From Propionivibrio limicola (GTDB taxonomy: Bacteria > Pseudomonadota > Gammaproteobacteria > Burkholderiales > Rhodocyclaceae): 64,000 nucleotides of DNA. Positions 44,076 through 53,143 of the stretch are shown here, piece after piece (the first letter of the stretch is position 1; the number at the start of each line of letters is the position of its first letter). The notes under the pieces are model-generated. The model made no database searches, was not told where the DNA came from, and was given only the letters and a program-made list of their open reading frames with translations. Where the stretch lies: the NCBI RefSeq assembly GCF_009469695.1, contig NZ_SSSR01000005.1, positions 62,001 through 126,000 on the forward strand, written 5' to 3'. Made by a program: the position numbers and the translations under genes.

Positions 44076-45187
44076 AGCCCTCCATCGACATGTCGGCCGA
44101 AAAAATCCTGACTTATCCGGATGTCGATTCGATCATCGGGGCTGGATACGATCTGCGCGCATTTACCCCGCGAGAGAGCATCGAGACCTCGCTCGACTGG
44201 TTCGATCTGCTGCAAAAAAACGTTTTCCCGGCCGATGCCGGCGTGCGTTATTACTTGGCGATCCGCAATGGCGAAGTGAAGGCTCTTTTACCGGTAAAGC
44301 ACGCGCAGAACGGCTTCATCGCCTCGGTCGACGCACTGGCCAATTACTACACGTCGCTTTACACCCCACTCGTGGCCCAAACCATCGACGCGGCCTCAAA
44401 TCAGTCAATCCATGCCCTGATCGAAGCCGCCGCCAACGATAGAGAAATCCGGACGGCCCCATCGGTCATGCGTTTTGCGCCGATGGATATCGATTCACCG
44501 GCCTATGCTGCACTCTTTGAAGCATTGCAGGCGATTGGCTGGAAACCGTTCAGATTTCTCTGTTTCGGCAACTGGTTTCTTGAAGTGGATAGCGACTGGG
44601 AGGGCTATCTAAAAAAACGGAGCGCCCACCTGCGCAGCACTATCAAACGCATGAACAAAAAGTTCTTTGCTGATGGAGGGAACTTCGAAATCGCCAGCGA
44701 CATGACGGACATTGAAAACAAAATCCGTGCCTTTCAGCAGGTGTACTCGGCCAGCTGGAAAATCCCCGAGCCCTATCCCGAATTCATTCCGGCGCTGATT
44801 CGCCGTCTCGCGGGACTCGGCATGCTCCGCCTGGGAATTGCCAGCATCAAGGGGGTAGCGATCGCCGCTCAACTCTGGATCGCAGGCGATGGCAAGGCAT
44901 CCATCTACAAAGTTGCCTATCATGAAAACTACGCGCCGTACTCTCCTGGAACGATTTTGACCAGCCACGTTTTGCAACACGTAATCGAACAGGACGGGGT
45001 CAGGGAAGTCGATTTTTTGATGGGTGACGACAAATACAAACAAATATGGATGAGCCACCGCCGTGAACGCTGGGGAATCGTCGCTTACAACCCTCGCACT
45101 TTTGTCGGTCTGGCGCTGTTCCTGAAAGAAAGCGCATGGCGTGAAATCAAGGAGGCCAAAAACACAATCGCTAAACTCATCGGATAG
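44072..45187 (+). CDS. BioF2-like (FemAB-type) acyltransferase
   Basis: 371 aa. The C-terminal half has the GNAT-like acyltransferase pattern of the CelD/BcsL-BioF2 family: YLKKRSAHLRSTIKRMNKK, then GVAIAAQLWIAGDGKASIYKVAYHENYAPYSPGTIL and EVDFLMGDDKYKQIW. It would acylate a sugar or amino-sugar of the exported polymer. The 4-bp overlap with the aminotransferase suggests it acts on the amine that enzyme makes. Confidence 0.85.
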   Translation: MKPSIDMSAEKILTYPDVDSIIGAGYDLRAFTPRESIETSLDWFDLLQKNVFPADAGVRYYLAIRNGEVKALLPVKHAQNGFIASVDALANYYTSLYTPLVAQTIDAASNQSIHALIEAAANDREIRTAPSVMRFAPMDIDSPAYAALFEALQAIGWKPFRFLCFGNWFLEVDSDWEGYLKKRSAHLRSTIKRMNKKFFADGGNFEIASDMTDIENKIRAFQQVYSASWKIPEPYPEFIPALIRRLAGLGMLRLGIASIKGVAIAAQLWIAGDGKASIYKVAYHENYAPYSPGTILTSHVLQHVIEQDGVREVDFLMGDDKYKQIWMSHRRERWGIVAYNPRTFVGLALFLKESAWREIKEAKNTIAKLIG

Positions 45188-45244
45188 ACCATTTGGGGCA
45201 TTCGATCTACGCGACCAATGCGTTCTTTGCTGGAAAGGGAAATC

Positions 45245-45337
45245 ATGACTTTCATCGCGGAGTTAATGGGAAAAATCAGCAAAGCAGAGACAAGACGCTC
45301 TGATAATCGGCCTTTGCTGAATGGATGTCTGCGCTAG
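45245..45337 (+). CDS. Possible 30-aa ORF
   Basis: ATG 45245 has GGAAAGGGA before it and opens MTFIAELMGKISKAE. The start is similar to very short DUF5989-type proteins of sugar cassettes, but the hydrophobic helix they have is missing. It could be a remnant or chance. It ends one base before the VanZ-ligase ribosome site. Confidence 0.25.
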   Translation: MTFIAELMGKISKAETRRSDNRPLLNGCLR

Positions 45338-45346
45338 GTGGCGACC

Positions 45347-48300
45347 ATGCCGTTCATCCCATCTTCCCGTTCCGCGCTCCTTGCCTTCTGGCTCGGCTAC
45401 GTCGCCTTCATTATCTACGGGAGCTTCATTCCCTTCAATTTCCGGCCGCTACCGCTTGATGGCGCGTGGGCAATGTTCGAGCAGACGCCGATGCTCAAGC
45501 TCGGTATCGAGTCCCGCGCGGACTGGATCGCCAATGGCGTGTTGTATGCACCCGTCGGGTTTCTTACGGCCTGGCTATTCGCCTCGCCATTGGAAAATGG
45601 ACGCGAAGGTTTTGTCGTGGCGTTCCATCCTGGCCGCGTGTTGCTTGCGGGCCTCTTCTGCATCGGTTTGGCGTTGGGCGTCGAATTCACGCAACTGTTC
45701 TTCCCGCCGCGCACGGTCTCGCTCAACGATCTTCTCGCCGAAGCCATCGGCAGCGGCATCGGGCTGATCGCGGCGTCGCTGAGTCCCGCGTGGATTGGAA
45801 AGTTTCTTCATGCGCACCGTTTCGACCCCGAGCGAATTTTCTGGCATCTGGTCGAGGCATTCCTCGTCGCCTATGTCGCCTTCAGCCTCTTTCCTTACGA
45901 CGTTCTCGTTTCGCTAGACGAACTGACCCAAAAGGCAAAAGGAACCACTTGGGGAGTGTGGCTGGCCGGAGAAGCGCCGCTCGACCTCCAAAGCTACTTC
46001 AAACTTTGTGCCGAGGTGGTGCTAACCCTGCCCTTCGGGATTTACATTGGCCATCGGTTGGCAAGGGGCCATGAGGAATCAAAACAACCTGACGGAATCC
46101 GTCATTCCGGCTTCCGGCGGAATGACGTGGCTTCGCTGGCGCAGGCAGCCGTTTGGGGCGCACTGCTAGGCATCGCGCTTGAACTAACTCAGTTCTTTAT
46201 TGCCACAGGCGTCACCCAGGGAATGTCGGTCCTCACACGGATGATTGGAACCGCCGCAGGACTCGCCCTGTGGCAACGACGTAGCGTCTTTACCCCTGAC
46301 CGGCTGGCGCTCACACTTCGGCGCCATGCACTTCCGCTGACGGTCCTCTACATTGCCGCGCTGCTCCTGGCCAACGGCTGGTTCTCCTACCGCTGGCGCG
46401 GGATCGAATTTGCCGCCGCGCAACTGACTGATTTGAGGTTCCTGCCGTTCTACTACCACTACTACACCACCGAGGCCCGCGCTCTTTTCAGTCTCGCCAG
46501 CGTGATCCTCATGTATTTGCCGGTCGGAATCCTGACGTGGGCCAATCGCCGCACGCCGGTTTTCGCGCTTTGGCTGTCCGTCTTGCTGGCCGGCATCGTC
46601 GAGACGGGAAAGCTTTTTCTGCAAGGAACCCACCCAGACCCAACCAACATTCCGGTCGCAGGGGTTTTCGCCTGGCTTGCTGTACTCGGTGCTGACAAGC
46701 TATCCAATGCCGCCAATCCCCCACCAACGCCCAACGTCGTTAGCGAAAACTCAGCTCCACCATCAGGGCACCAACCGGGCGGCAAAGCCTCTGGAAACAA
46801 ATTGGCGTATTTTGGCATGCTGGCGATCCTGACGTTTTGCGCCTATCGCGCCGCGACTTTTCCAGTGGCGCCAGTCATCATTTCGCTGATCTTGGCGGCC
46901 AGCGCGTTTACCGTCTGGCATCGTCCGGCCATCGCATTCTTGCTTATTCCCCTAGCGCTGCCGGTTTTCGATCTCGCCCCGTGGAGCGGGCGATTCTATT
47001 TCGACGAGTTCGACTTCCTCGTCCTGACTTGTCTGGCCGTCGGCTATGCCCGCGTAGCGCCCCCGCCAAAAAACACCCGGCGCGACCCCATGCTGGTCGT
47101 TTGCCTGACGCTCGGCGGCCTCAGCTTGATCCTCTCGACCGCCATCGCGCTTTTCCCCTGGCCAGCTTCCAACGAGAACGCGTTCGTCAGCTACTTCAGT
47201 CCATTCAATGCCTTGCGTATCGTCAAGGGGGCGTTGTGGGCTTTTCTCGGCTTTGGACTGATACGGCGTCTGCAGGCCGATGGGCAGGATGTCATGCGCC
47301 CGTGGGCGTTAGGGATGACCGGAGGACTGGCGCTGACCGTCGCGGTCGTCATCTGGGAACGCCTGACCTTTGCCGGACTGTTCGATTTTGCCTCCGACTA
47401 TCGCGTGACCGGCCCGTTCTCGGCGATGCACGTCGGCGGGGCCTACGTCGAGGGATTCATTGTCGTCGCCACGCCGTTCCTGTTGCTGTTGATCATGCAA
47501 ACGACGAGCCGCATCAACCGCCTTCTTGGGTTCTTCCTCCTTCTCGCCACCGCTTACGCCTTGATGGTCACCTACTCGCGAGGCGGTTATGCCGCCTTCG
47601 CCGTCGCGCTGGCCGTTTTCCTGTGTTTCGCCACGATTCGCTCCGGACAACCGCGGCGCGGAATACTGGCCGTCGCGGTGAGCACGATCGTACTGACCGT
47701 TGCCATTCCGGTCTTGAACGGTGAATTTGCCCGGCAGCGTCTGGCCAGCGTAGGCCACGACTTCGGGATACGCAAAGCGCACTGGGTAGACGCTCTGGCC
47801 ATTCGCTCGTCCGACTGGCGCACGACCTTGTTCGGCATGGGGATCGGACGTTTTCCGGGAAACCACTATCTATTCAGCCGTGAGCAAAACCGGACCGGCA
47901 CCTACCGTCTGCAAACAGAAAACGGCAACACTTTCCTGCGCCTCGCTGGCGGCTCGGCGCTCTACGTCGAACAGGTCGTTGCCGTCGATCCGCAGCAGAG
48001 CTATCGATTGAAAATGGACGTGCGCGGGGAGCCACCGCCGGAGAAAATAACCGTTTCGTTGTGCGAAAAATGGATGCTCACTTCGTTCCGCTGCGTCTGG
48101 AAAACGCTTGCCATTCCTCAGAACGGAAATGACTGGAACGACCTGCAGACAAACATCGCGACCGGTATCCTCGGCACCGCCCCGTGGTACGCCGCAAGGC
48201 CGGTCAAGCTCACCCTGCACACGCCGCCCAGTCCTGCCAGCCATTACGACATCGACAACATCCGGCTGGAGACGAATCAGGGCGAGAATCTGCTACGCAA

Positions 48301-48649
48301 CGGCAACTTCGCGACAACTCTCGACCGCTGGTTCTTCACCGTAGACGACCACCTGCCCTGGCACACAAAAAACCTGCCCCTCGCGATATTTTTCGACCTC
48401 GGCTGGTTCGGACTGGCGGCGCTGGGCGGCTTTGCGTTGCTCGCCATTGCGCGTGCGGCCAACCGCGCCTGGCAAGGTGATTTGCCAGCGACAGCAGCCT
48501 TGTCTGCTTTTACCGCCTTCCTCGTCGTCGGCCTATTCGACACGCTGGTCGATGCACCGCGCTTTCTCTTCCTGTTCATCCTGCTCGGCATGCTTTGCGG
48601 AAAATCAACGCATAGCGCCGGAGGCAATATTCATGGCATCGTGACGTAA
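45347..48649 (+). CDS. Large VanZ/O-antigen-ligase fusion membrane protein
   Basis: 1100 aa from ATG 45347, with AGGTGG at a good distance (a GTG lies 3 codons earlier). Residues about 10-445 hold three VanZ-like four-helix units (NGVLYAPVGFL, VEFTQLFFPPRTVSLNDLLAEAIGSGIG; then ELTQFFIATGVTQGMSVL; then IVETGKLFLQGTHPDPTNI). A linker follows, then a Wzy/WaaL-type ligase domain with SYFSPFNALRIVKG and TYSRGGYAAF. Before the last helices sits a periplasmic jelly-roll-like segment (about 850-990: GNHYLFSREQN to NLLRNGNFATTLDRW). It should polymerise or attach glycan at the inner membrane. A REP-like palindrome is translated within it at residues 252-260. Confidence 0.8.
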   Translation: MPFIPSSRSALLAFWLGYVAFIIYGSFIPFNFRPLPLDGAWAMFEQTPMLKLGIESRADWIANGVLYAPVGFLTAWLFASPLENGREGFVVAFHPGRVLLAGLFCIGLALGVEFTQLFFPPRTVSLNDLLAEAIGSGIGLIAASLSPAWIGKFLHAHRFDPERIFWHLVEAFLVAYVAFSLFPYDVLVSLDELTQKAKGTTWGVWLAGEAPLDLQSYFKLCAEVVLTLPFGIYIGHRLARGHEESKQPDGIRHSGFRRNDVASLAQAAVWGALLGIALELTQFFIATGVTQGMSVLTRMIGTAAGLALWQRRSVFTPDRLALTLRRHALPLTVLYIAALLLANGWFSYRWRGIEFAAAQLTDLRFLPFYYHYYTTEARALFSLASVILMYLPVGILTWANRRTPVFALWLSVLLAGIVETGKLFLQGTHPDPTNIPVAGVFAWLAVLGADKLSNAANPPPTPNVVSENSAPPSGHQPGGKASGNKLAYFGMLAILTFCAYRAATFPVAPVIISLILAASAFTVWHRPAIAFLLIPLALPVFDLAPWSGRFYFDEFDFLVLTCLAVGYARVAPPPKNTRRDPMLVVCLTLGGLSLILSTAIALFPWPASNENAFVSYFSPFNALRIVKGALWAFLGFGLIRRLQADGQDVMRPWALGMTGGLALTVAVVIWERLTFAGLFDFASDYRVTGPFSAMHVGGAYVEGFIVVATPFLLLLIMQTTSRINRLLGFFLLLATAYALMVTYSRGGYAAFAVALAVFLCFATIRSGQPRRGILAVAVSTIVLTVAIPVLNGEFARQRLASVGHDFGIRKAHWVDALAIRSSDWRTTLFGMGIGRFPGNHYLFSREQNRTGTYRLQTENGNTFLRLAGGSALYVEQVVAVDPQQSYRLKMDVRGEPPPEKITVSLCEKWMLTSFRCVWKTLAIPQNGNDWNDLQTNIATGILGTAPWYAARPVKLTLHTPPSPASHYDIDNIRLETNQGENLLRNGNFATTLDRWFFTVDDHLPWHTKNLPLAIFFDLGWFGLAALGGFALLAIARAANRAWQGDLPATAALSAFTAFLVVGLFDTLVDAPRFLFLFILLGMLCGKSTHSAGGNIHGIVT
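46101..46126. repeat. REP-like palindrome inside coding sequence
   Basis: GTCATTCCG and CGGAATGAC form a 9-bp stem around an 8-nt loop and share the CGTCATTCCGGC core with the element at 37.7 kb. It is read in frame as RHSGFRRND in a hydrophilic loop of the VanZ-ligase protein. Confidence 0.75.
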
Positions 48650-48662
48650 AGGAGCCCAAACC

Positions 48663-49361
48663 ATGTGCACCCGCAAACCGGAAAACCGTTCATCCCCCCG
48701 CTTGGCGCTTCCTTTCCTACTGACCTTCATGCTTGCGACGATAACGCCAATCGCGATGGCAAAGCCCCAAAACGTAACTGAAGCCGAATTGCAGCTGCTA
48801 CCGCGTTATTGCCGCGACACGCAGTGGTTCCCCGAACGTTACGCACAGCAGCGCAATTACTGGGTCAGTCGAATGGGGCCCACGTTCTCCCATATGCACC
48901 ACTATTGCTGGGGCCTCACCAACCTGAACCGCGCACGCAGGGCAGACGTGCGGCTGGGAAAACGCATGGGCAGCCTGAATGACATATTGAACGACTTCCA
49001 CTACGTCACGAACCAGGCGCCGCCCGACTTCGTCCTTCTGCCCGAAATCTACACAAGGATAGGAGAAGTCCAGCTCTTGCTCCGTGCTCCGAACAGGGCA
49101 AACGAAGCCTTTGCCCGGGCCCGCAATCTCAAGCCGGACTACTGGCCGGCGTATTCGCAATGGGCCGAGTATCTGATGCAAATAGGCAAGCGTCCTGAAG
49201 CGCTGAAAATCGTCACATCCGGTCTGAAGCATTCCCCGGAATCCAAGGTGCTACGCGAGCAATACAGGATTCTTGGCGGCAAGCCTGGATCATCGACGGT
49301 CTCCGAAAACCCCGCCGAGAACGCCGACGCAGATTCCAGTCCGAAGGCGCCCCCCGACTGA
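48663..49361 (+). CDS. Exported TPR-like protein
   Basis: 232 aa. Signal peptide at about residues 13-33 (ALPFLLTFMLATITPIAMA). The mature part starts with a Cys/Trp/Tyr-rich region (RYCRDTQWF, HMHHYCWGL). At least two TPR-like repeats follow (about 120-200: LPEIYTRIGEVQLLL, AFARARNLKPDYWPAYSQWAEYLMQIGKRPEAL). The tail is acidic and Pro/Ser-rich. It is probably a periplasmic scaffold for polymer assembly with the large fusion protein just before it (13-bp gap). Confidence 0.8.
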   Translation: MCTRKPENRSSPRLALPFLLTFMLATITPIAMAKPQNVTEAELQLLPRYCRDTQWFPERYAQQRNYWVSRMGPTFSHMHHYCWGLTNLNRARRADVRLGKRMGSLNDILNDFHYVTNQAPPDFVLLPEIYTRIGEVQLLLRAPNRANEAFARARNLKPDYWPAYSQWAEYLMQIGKRPEALKIVTSGLKHSPESKVLREQYRILGGKPGSSTVSENPAENADADSSPKAPPD

Positions 49362-49410
49362 TTTTCTCCGGTGCCCGGTTCACGACAAAACGCAGGACAG
49401 GAATCCGAAA

Positions 49411-50394
49411 ATGCCGAAAGTATCCGTCATCATCCCAAGTTATAACAGCGAGAAATACATCGAAACCACGCTCGGTAGCGTCCTCGGCCAGACCTTCAAG
49501 GACATCGAGGTTCTGGTCGTTGATGACGGATCGGACGATCGTTCGCCAGAAATCGTGCGAAATCACGGTGCTCCGGTGAGACTAATCCACCAGAGCAATT
49601 CCGGCGTAAGCACCGCCCGCAATAGGGGAATCAGCGAGGCCATTGGTCAGTTTATCTGTTTCATAGACAGCGACGATTACTGGTTTCCAGACAAGTTGGC
49701 CCGCCAACTGCAAATCTTCGACACCTATCCGGATACAGGCGCCGTTTACTCGAGCTTCATCCGATGGGAATCTAACGAAGCGGGTTGCTTTCCCCCTCCC
49801 GATAGCTTCGACCTAGCGTCTTTTGCCGACGGCATCGATACTGAATATTCTGGATGGATTTACCACTTGCTTCTGCTCGATTGCTGGATGCTCACCAGCG
49901 CGACCATGATCAGAAGGGATGTCTTCAACAAATGTGGCACGTTCGACGTCACACTTCCGTGCGGGGAAGATTGGGATCTTTGGCTGCGCATCGCTAGGGA
50001 TTACCCGATCATCAAACTGCGCAAACCAACCACGCTTTATCGACAGCATACGCAGCAAACCACACGCAGCCCCCAAACCGTGGATTTCCGCACTAGGCTG
50101 TTGACCCAAGCGGTCAACAAATGGGGGCTGTGCAGCGGCGATGGACGCTGCATCAGCCGACGTCGCTTTCTCGACCAATTGGCCGTCTACCACGCCATTT
50201 TTGCCAAAAGTCAATTGCGTAACAATGGCAAAGTACGCATCGCAATCGATTCCTTCGTCAAGGCATGGCGATGCGCTCCTCTCAACATGAAATACCTGTC
50301 TTACATTCCACTCGCCCTGCTCGAATGGAGGAAAAACGTTAAGAACGAACCATCATCTAGGCGATCAATGCAAGAATCAGGGGAAGCGCAATGA
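49411..50394 (+). CDS. Glycosyltransferase family 2
   Basis: 327 aa from ATG 49411, chosen because the GT-A fold begins at once (KVSVIIPSYNSEKYIETTLGSVLGQT). The nucleotide-sugar site is VVDDGSDDRSPEI, the metal-binding DxD is in CFIDSDDYWF, and CGEDWDLWLRI is the usual ED acceptor-side motif. It has no membrane helix. It would add one sugar to the lipid-linked repeat unit. Overlaps the next gene by 4 bp. Confidence 0.92.
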   Translation: MPKVSVIIPSYNSEKYIETTLGSVLGQTFKDIEVLVVDDGSDDRSPEIVRNHGAPVRLIHQSNSGVSTARNRGISEAIGQFICFIDSDDYWFPDKLARQLQIFDTYPDTGAVYSSFIRWESNEAGCFPPPDSFDLASFADGIDTEYSGWIYHLLLLDCWMLTSATMIRRDVFNKCGTFDVTLPCGEDWDLWLRIARDYPIIKLRKPTTLYRQHTQQTTRSPQTVDFRTRLLTQAVNKWGLCSGDGRCISRRRFLDQLAVYHAIFAKSQLRNNGKVRIAIDSFVKAWRCAPLNMKYLSYIPLALLEWRKNVKNEPSSRRSMQESGEAQ

Positions 50395-51302
50395 GGCTCT
50401 ATTACTACAAAGATCCCGATGGAAACTTCGGAGACGATCTAAATCCATGGCTGTGGCCGAAACTGATCGGCAACATCTTAGACGACAATAACGAGGAGAT
50501 CTTCGTCGGCATCGGCACGCTGCTCAATCAACGCCTGCCGGCCTCCCCTATAAAACATATCTTCGGTAGCGGCCTAGGCTACGGAACCCGGCCGACGATG
50601 GACAGCCACTTCATCGTCCATGCTGTTCGCGGTTATGAAACTGCGAAGGCGCTCGACCTTGACCCCGGCCTTGTGATCACCGATGCGGCGGTATTGATTC
50701 GAGCGATAAGCCACCCAAAAGCCGACCGCAAGAATTTTCGCCATGGCCTCATGCCGCATAGCGACAGCCTGCGTAACTTCGATTGGGAAGATATCTGCAA
50801 AGACACAGGCATTCGCTACATCAGCTGCCGCTGGGGAGTCGAAAGAGTGATCCAGGAAATCAGCCAATGCGACGTGTTGTTGGCAGAAGCAATGCATGGC
50901 GCAATTATCGCGGACGCAATCAGGGTTCCGTGGATACCGATTAGTTGCTATGGGAGTGTTCTGGATTTCAAGTGGAGGGACTGGCTTTCCACGTTGGATA
51001 TCGAATATTTCCCGCGCCGTCTGCCGTCCATTTATGCACAGGATAGAAACATCGACGCTTACGATCGGTTCAAGATCCATATCAAGCGAGGTCTCAAGTA
51101 CTGCGGCATCTGGTCAGATCGTTGGACACCGCCACCCCCCAAACACTCCAGCGTAGCCGAAATAGATCGAGCAAAGGAGGCTTTGCTTTCCATCGCTGAC
51201 GGACAAACGTTTCTCAGCGACGAAAGAGTCCTAAACTCGCACACGTGCCGATATCTCGATCTGTTGGAAAACTTCAAGAAATCACGGGAACGGCACGGAT
51301 GA
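50391..51302 (+). CDS. Polysaccharide pyruvyl transferase family protein
   Basis: 303 aa. It opens MRLYYYKDPDGNFGDDLNPWLWPKL, with the N-F-G-D-D motif of this family, then FVGIGTLLN and FGSGLGYG, and later AEAMHGAIIADAIRVPW, where H-G-A is typical of the acceptor site. It would transfer pyruvate from PEP to a sugar, giving the polymer negative charge. It is coupled by 4-bp overlaps to the GT2 and flippase genes. Confidence 0.87.
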   Translation: MRLYYYKDPDGNFGDDLNPWLWPKLIGNILDDNNEEIFVGIGTLLNQRLPASPIKHIFGSGLGYGTRPTMDSHFIVHAVRGYETAKALDLDPGLVITDAAVLIRAISHPKADRKNFRHGLMPHSDSLRNFDWEDICKDTGIRYISCRWGVERVIQEISQCDVLLAEAMHGAIIADAIRVPWIPISCYGSVLDFKWRDWLSTLDIEYFPRRLPSIYAQDRNIDAYDRFKIHIKRGLKYCGIWSDRWTPPPPKHSSVAEIDRAKEALLSIADGQTFLSDERVLNSHTCRYLDLLENFKKSRERHG

Positions 51303-52789
51303 ATAACGAACAGGAGCGGCAACAAGACAACAGCATCGTAATCGACCGAATTCTTTCGGGTGCACGCTGGGCAACGCTTTTCCGGATCGTCACCCAGATC
51401 GTGAGCTGGGGCTGCACGATCATCGTCGTCCGCTTCATCAGCACAGGCGACTATGGCCTCTACGCGATGCTTGAATCGCCGATGGAACTCCTCTTCCTCG
51501 CCAGCATATTCGGCCTCGACAGTGCGCTTGTCCGCGCAAAGGCAATCTCGCAAGAAGCACTCCGAAGTTCATTTGGCTGGCTGTTGCTCATCAATGGACT
51601 CCTCTTTCTCGGTTATTTTTTCAGCGCCCCGCTGATCGCCGCCTATTTCAACGCGCCGAGGCTCGAACGCCTCGCCCAGACCCTCACCTTCGTTTTCCTT
51701 CTGATACCGTTCCGCGCCATTCCCGACGCGCTGCTCGACCGCGATCTCAAATTCAAACTCAAGGCATTCGCCGGTCTGATAGCGAGCCTGACCGGTGCGA
51801 TCACGACACTCATCCTCGCCGTTCTCGACGCCGGTGTATGGGCGCTGATCATCGGACTTCTGACGAATCGCATCCTGCTCGCAATCATTCTGATGATTTT
51901 CCAGCCGTGGTTCATCCTTCCATCGCTCGCATTCCGCCCAGTCAGAGAAATCCTCGTATTCGGCGGAATAATGGCGCTCGCAAGCGCCGTCGCGATCACC
52001 GGCAACATGCTGCCAGCGATCATTGCCGGCCCGGTTCTCGGGCCACAGGCACTCGGCATTTTTTCCGTATCGCTGCAATTTGCGCTCCTTCCGCTCGCCA
52101 AAGCGATGCCTGTCATCAATCCGATCATCTTTCCGGCGTTCTCGAAATTCCAGGGGCAACCTGTGGCAATCGCCCGTTATCTGGAAAAGACTGCCGGATT
52201 TGCCGCACTCGTTCTTCTGCCTGGGATAATCGGACTTGCGTGCGTGGCGAAAGATTTTGTCGAAGTCGTTCTGGGTTACGGATGGGCACCGGCGACCGTG
52301 CCGCTCACACTTCTCGCTCTCGCCGTTCCTTTCCGCGGGCTAACCTCGTTTATCCGTCAGGTTCTTGGCGGCATCGGACACCCCAGGCTCGCGCTGCAAT
52401 CGACCATTTTTACCTTCGCTCTCTTTCTTTCACTGATCGTTGCCGGGATCGGCCATGGTGTCACCGGGCTCGTCATAGCCGTTCTCGTCACCGAACCGAC
52501 GGCTACAGTCGTAACAATCCTTCTGGCACGGCGAGTGATCAACACCTCGTTCGCTGGAATCGCCAAGTCCTTGACACCCGCCGTTGGCAGCTCGGCCATC
52601 ATGGCCGCCGCCGTAACTGGGATCCGCCTCCTGCTCGACTCAGAACCCGGAATCGTACTGCTCACTGCCGAAATCGCTGCCGGCGCCATTACCTACCTCT
52701 TCGCCCTGCAGACCATCTTCGGAGAAAAGGCTAGGGAGGCTATAGCACTCATCAGACGCCAGTCTTCAACTTCGGGATGCGAGAAATGA
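51299..52789 (+). CDS. Wzx-type oligosaccharide flippase
   Basis: 496 aa with about 12-14 membrane helices across its length. It starts at ATG 51299 (overlap ATGA with the previous stop). SGARWATLFRIVTQIVSWG and YGLYAMLESPMELLFLASIFGLDSALVRAK are typical of the polysaccharide-transport (PST/MATE-like) family. It would flip the lipid-linked repeat unit to the periplasmic side for the O-ligases encoded here. Confidence 0.9.
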   Translation: MNNEQERQQDNSIVIDRILSGARWATLFRIVTQIVSWGCTIIVVRFISTGDYGLYAMLESPMELLFLASIFGLDSALVRAKAISQEALRSSFGWLLLINGLLFLGYFFSAPLIAAYFNAPRLERLAQTLTFVFLLIPFRAIPDALLDRDLKFKLKAFAGLIASLTGAITTLILAVLDAGVWALIIGLLTNRILLAIILMIFQPWFILPSLAFRPVREILVFGGIMALASAVAITGNMLPAIIAGPVLGPQALGIFSVSLQFALLPLAKAMPVINPIIFPAFSKFQGQPVAIARYLEKTAGFAALVLLPGIIGLACVAKDFVEVVLGYGWAPATVPLTLLALAVPFRGLTSFIRQVLGGIGHPRLALQSTIFTFALFLSLIVAGIGHGVTGLVIAVLVTEPTATVVTILLARRVINTSFAGIAKSLTPAVGSSAIMAAAVTGIRLLLDSEPGIVLLTAEIAAGAITYLFALQTIFGEKAREAIALIRRQSSTSGCEK

Positions 52790-53130
52790 GATCCGGCACC
52801 TATCGAAACAAAACAGCCGTACTACTCGGTGCGTTCAACTGTTTCAACTACAACGACTTACGGTTCAAGCTCATCGCCCGAGGCGAATTCACTCGCCACA
52901 ATCCCGACGTCGAAACGCCGATTCATGCGCTAGTAAGAAGCGATCTATCGCGCTACGGCGCGCTCCCGACGCGCTCTATCAGAGACCTTTTCTGCCCAGA
53001 AAGGCCCTCCCCCCCCAACGCTGTGATCTTCGCTGCAGGAGTATTCAAATTCGCGAGACTCGTACCACAAGTGCTTCGAGCTATCCGCGAGAAGCTGCAA
53101 AAACCAACCTCAGTCTCCTACGACAGGTGA
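52786..53130 (+). pseudogene. Truncated pyruvyl transferase-like gene
   Basis: 114 aa. The beginning (KTAVLLGAFNCFNYNDLRFKLIARGEF, later ERPSPPNAVIFAAG) looks like the first third of a second, different pyruvyl transferase. The homology then stops where a run of eight C occurs (53008-53015), and the remaining 35 codons look unrelated; the next gene begins 13 bp after the stop. The missing two thirds are not in another frame, so it is a fragment even if the C run also hides a frameshift. The start overlaps the flippase stop. Confidence 0.55.
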
Positions 53131-53143
53131 TCGGATAATTTGT

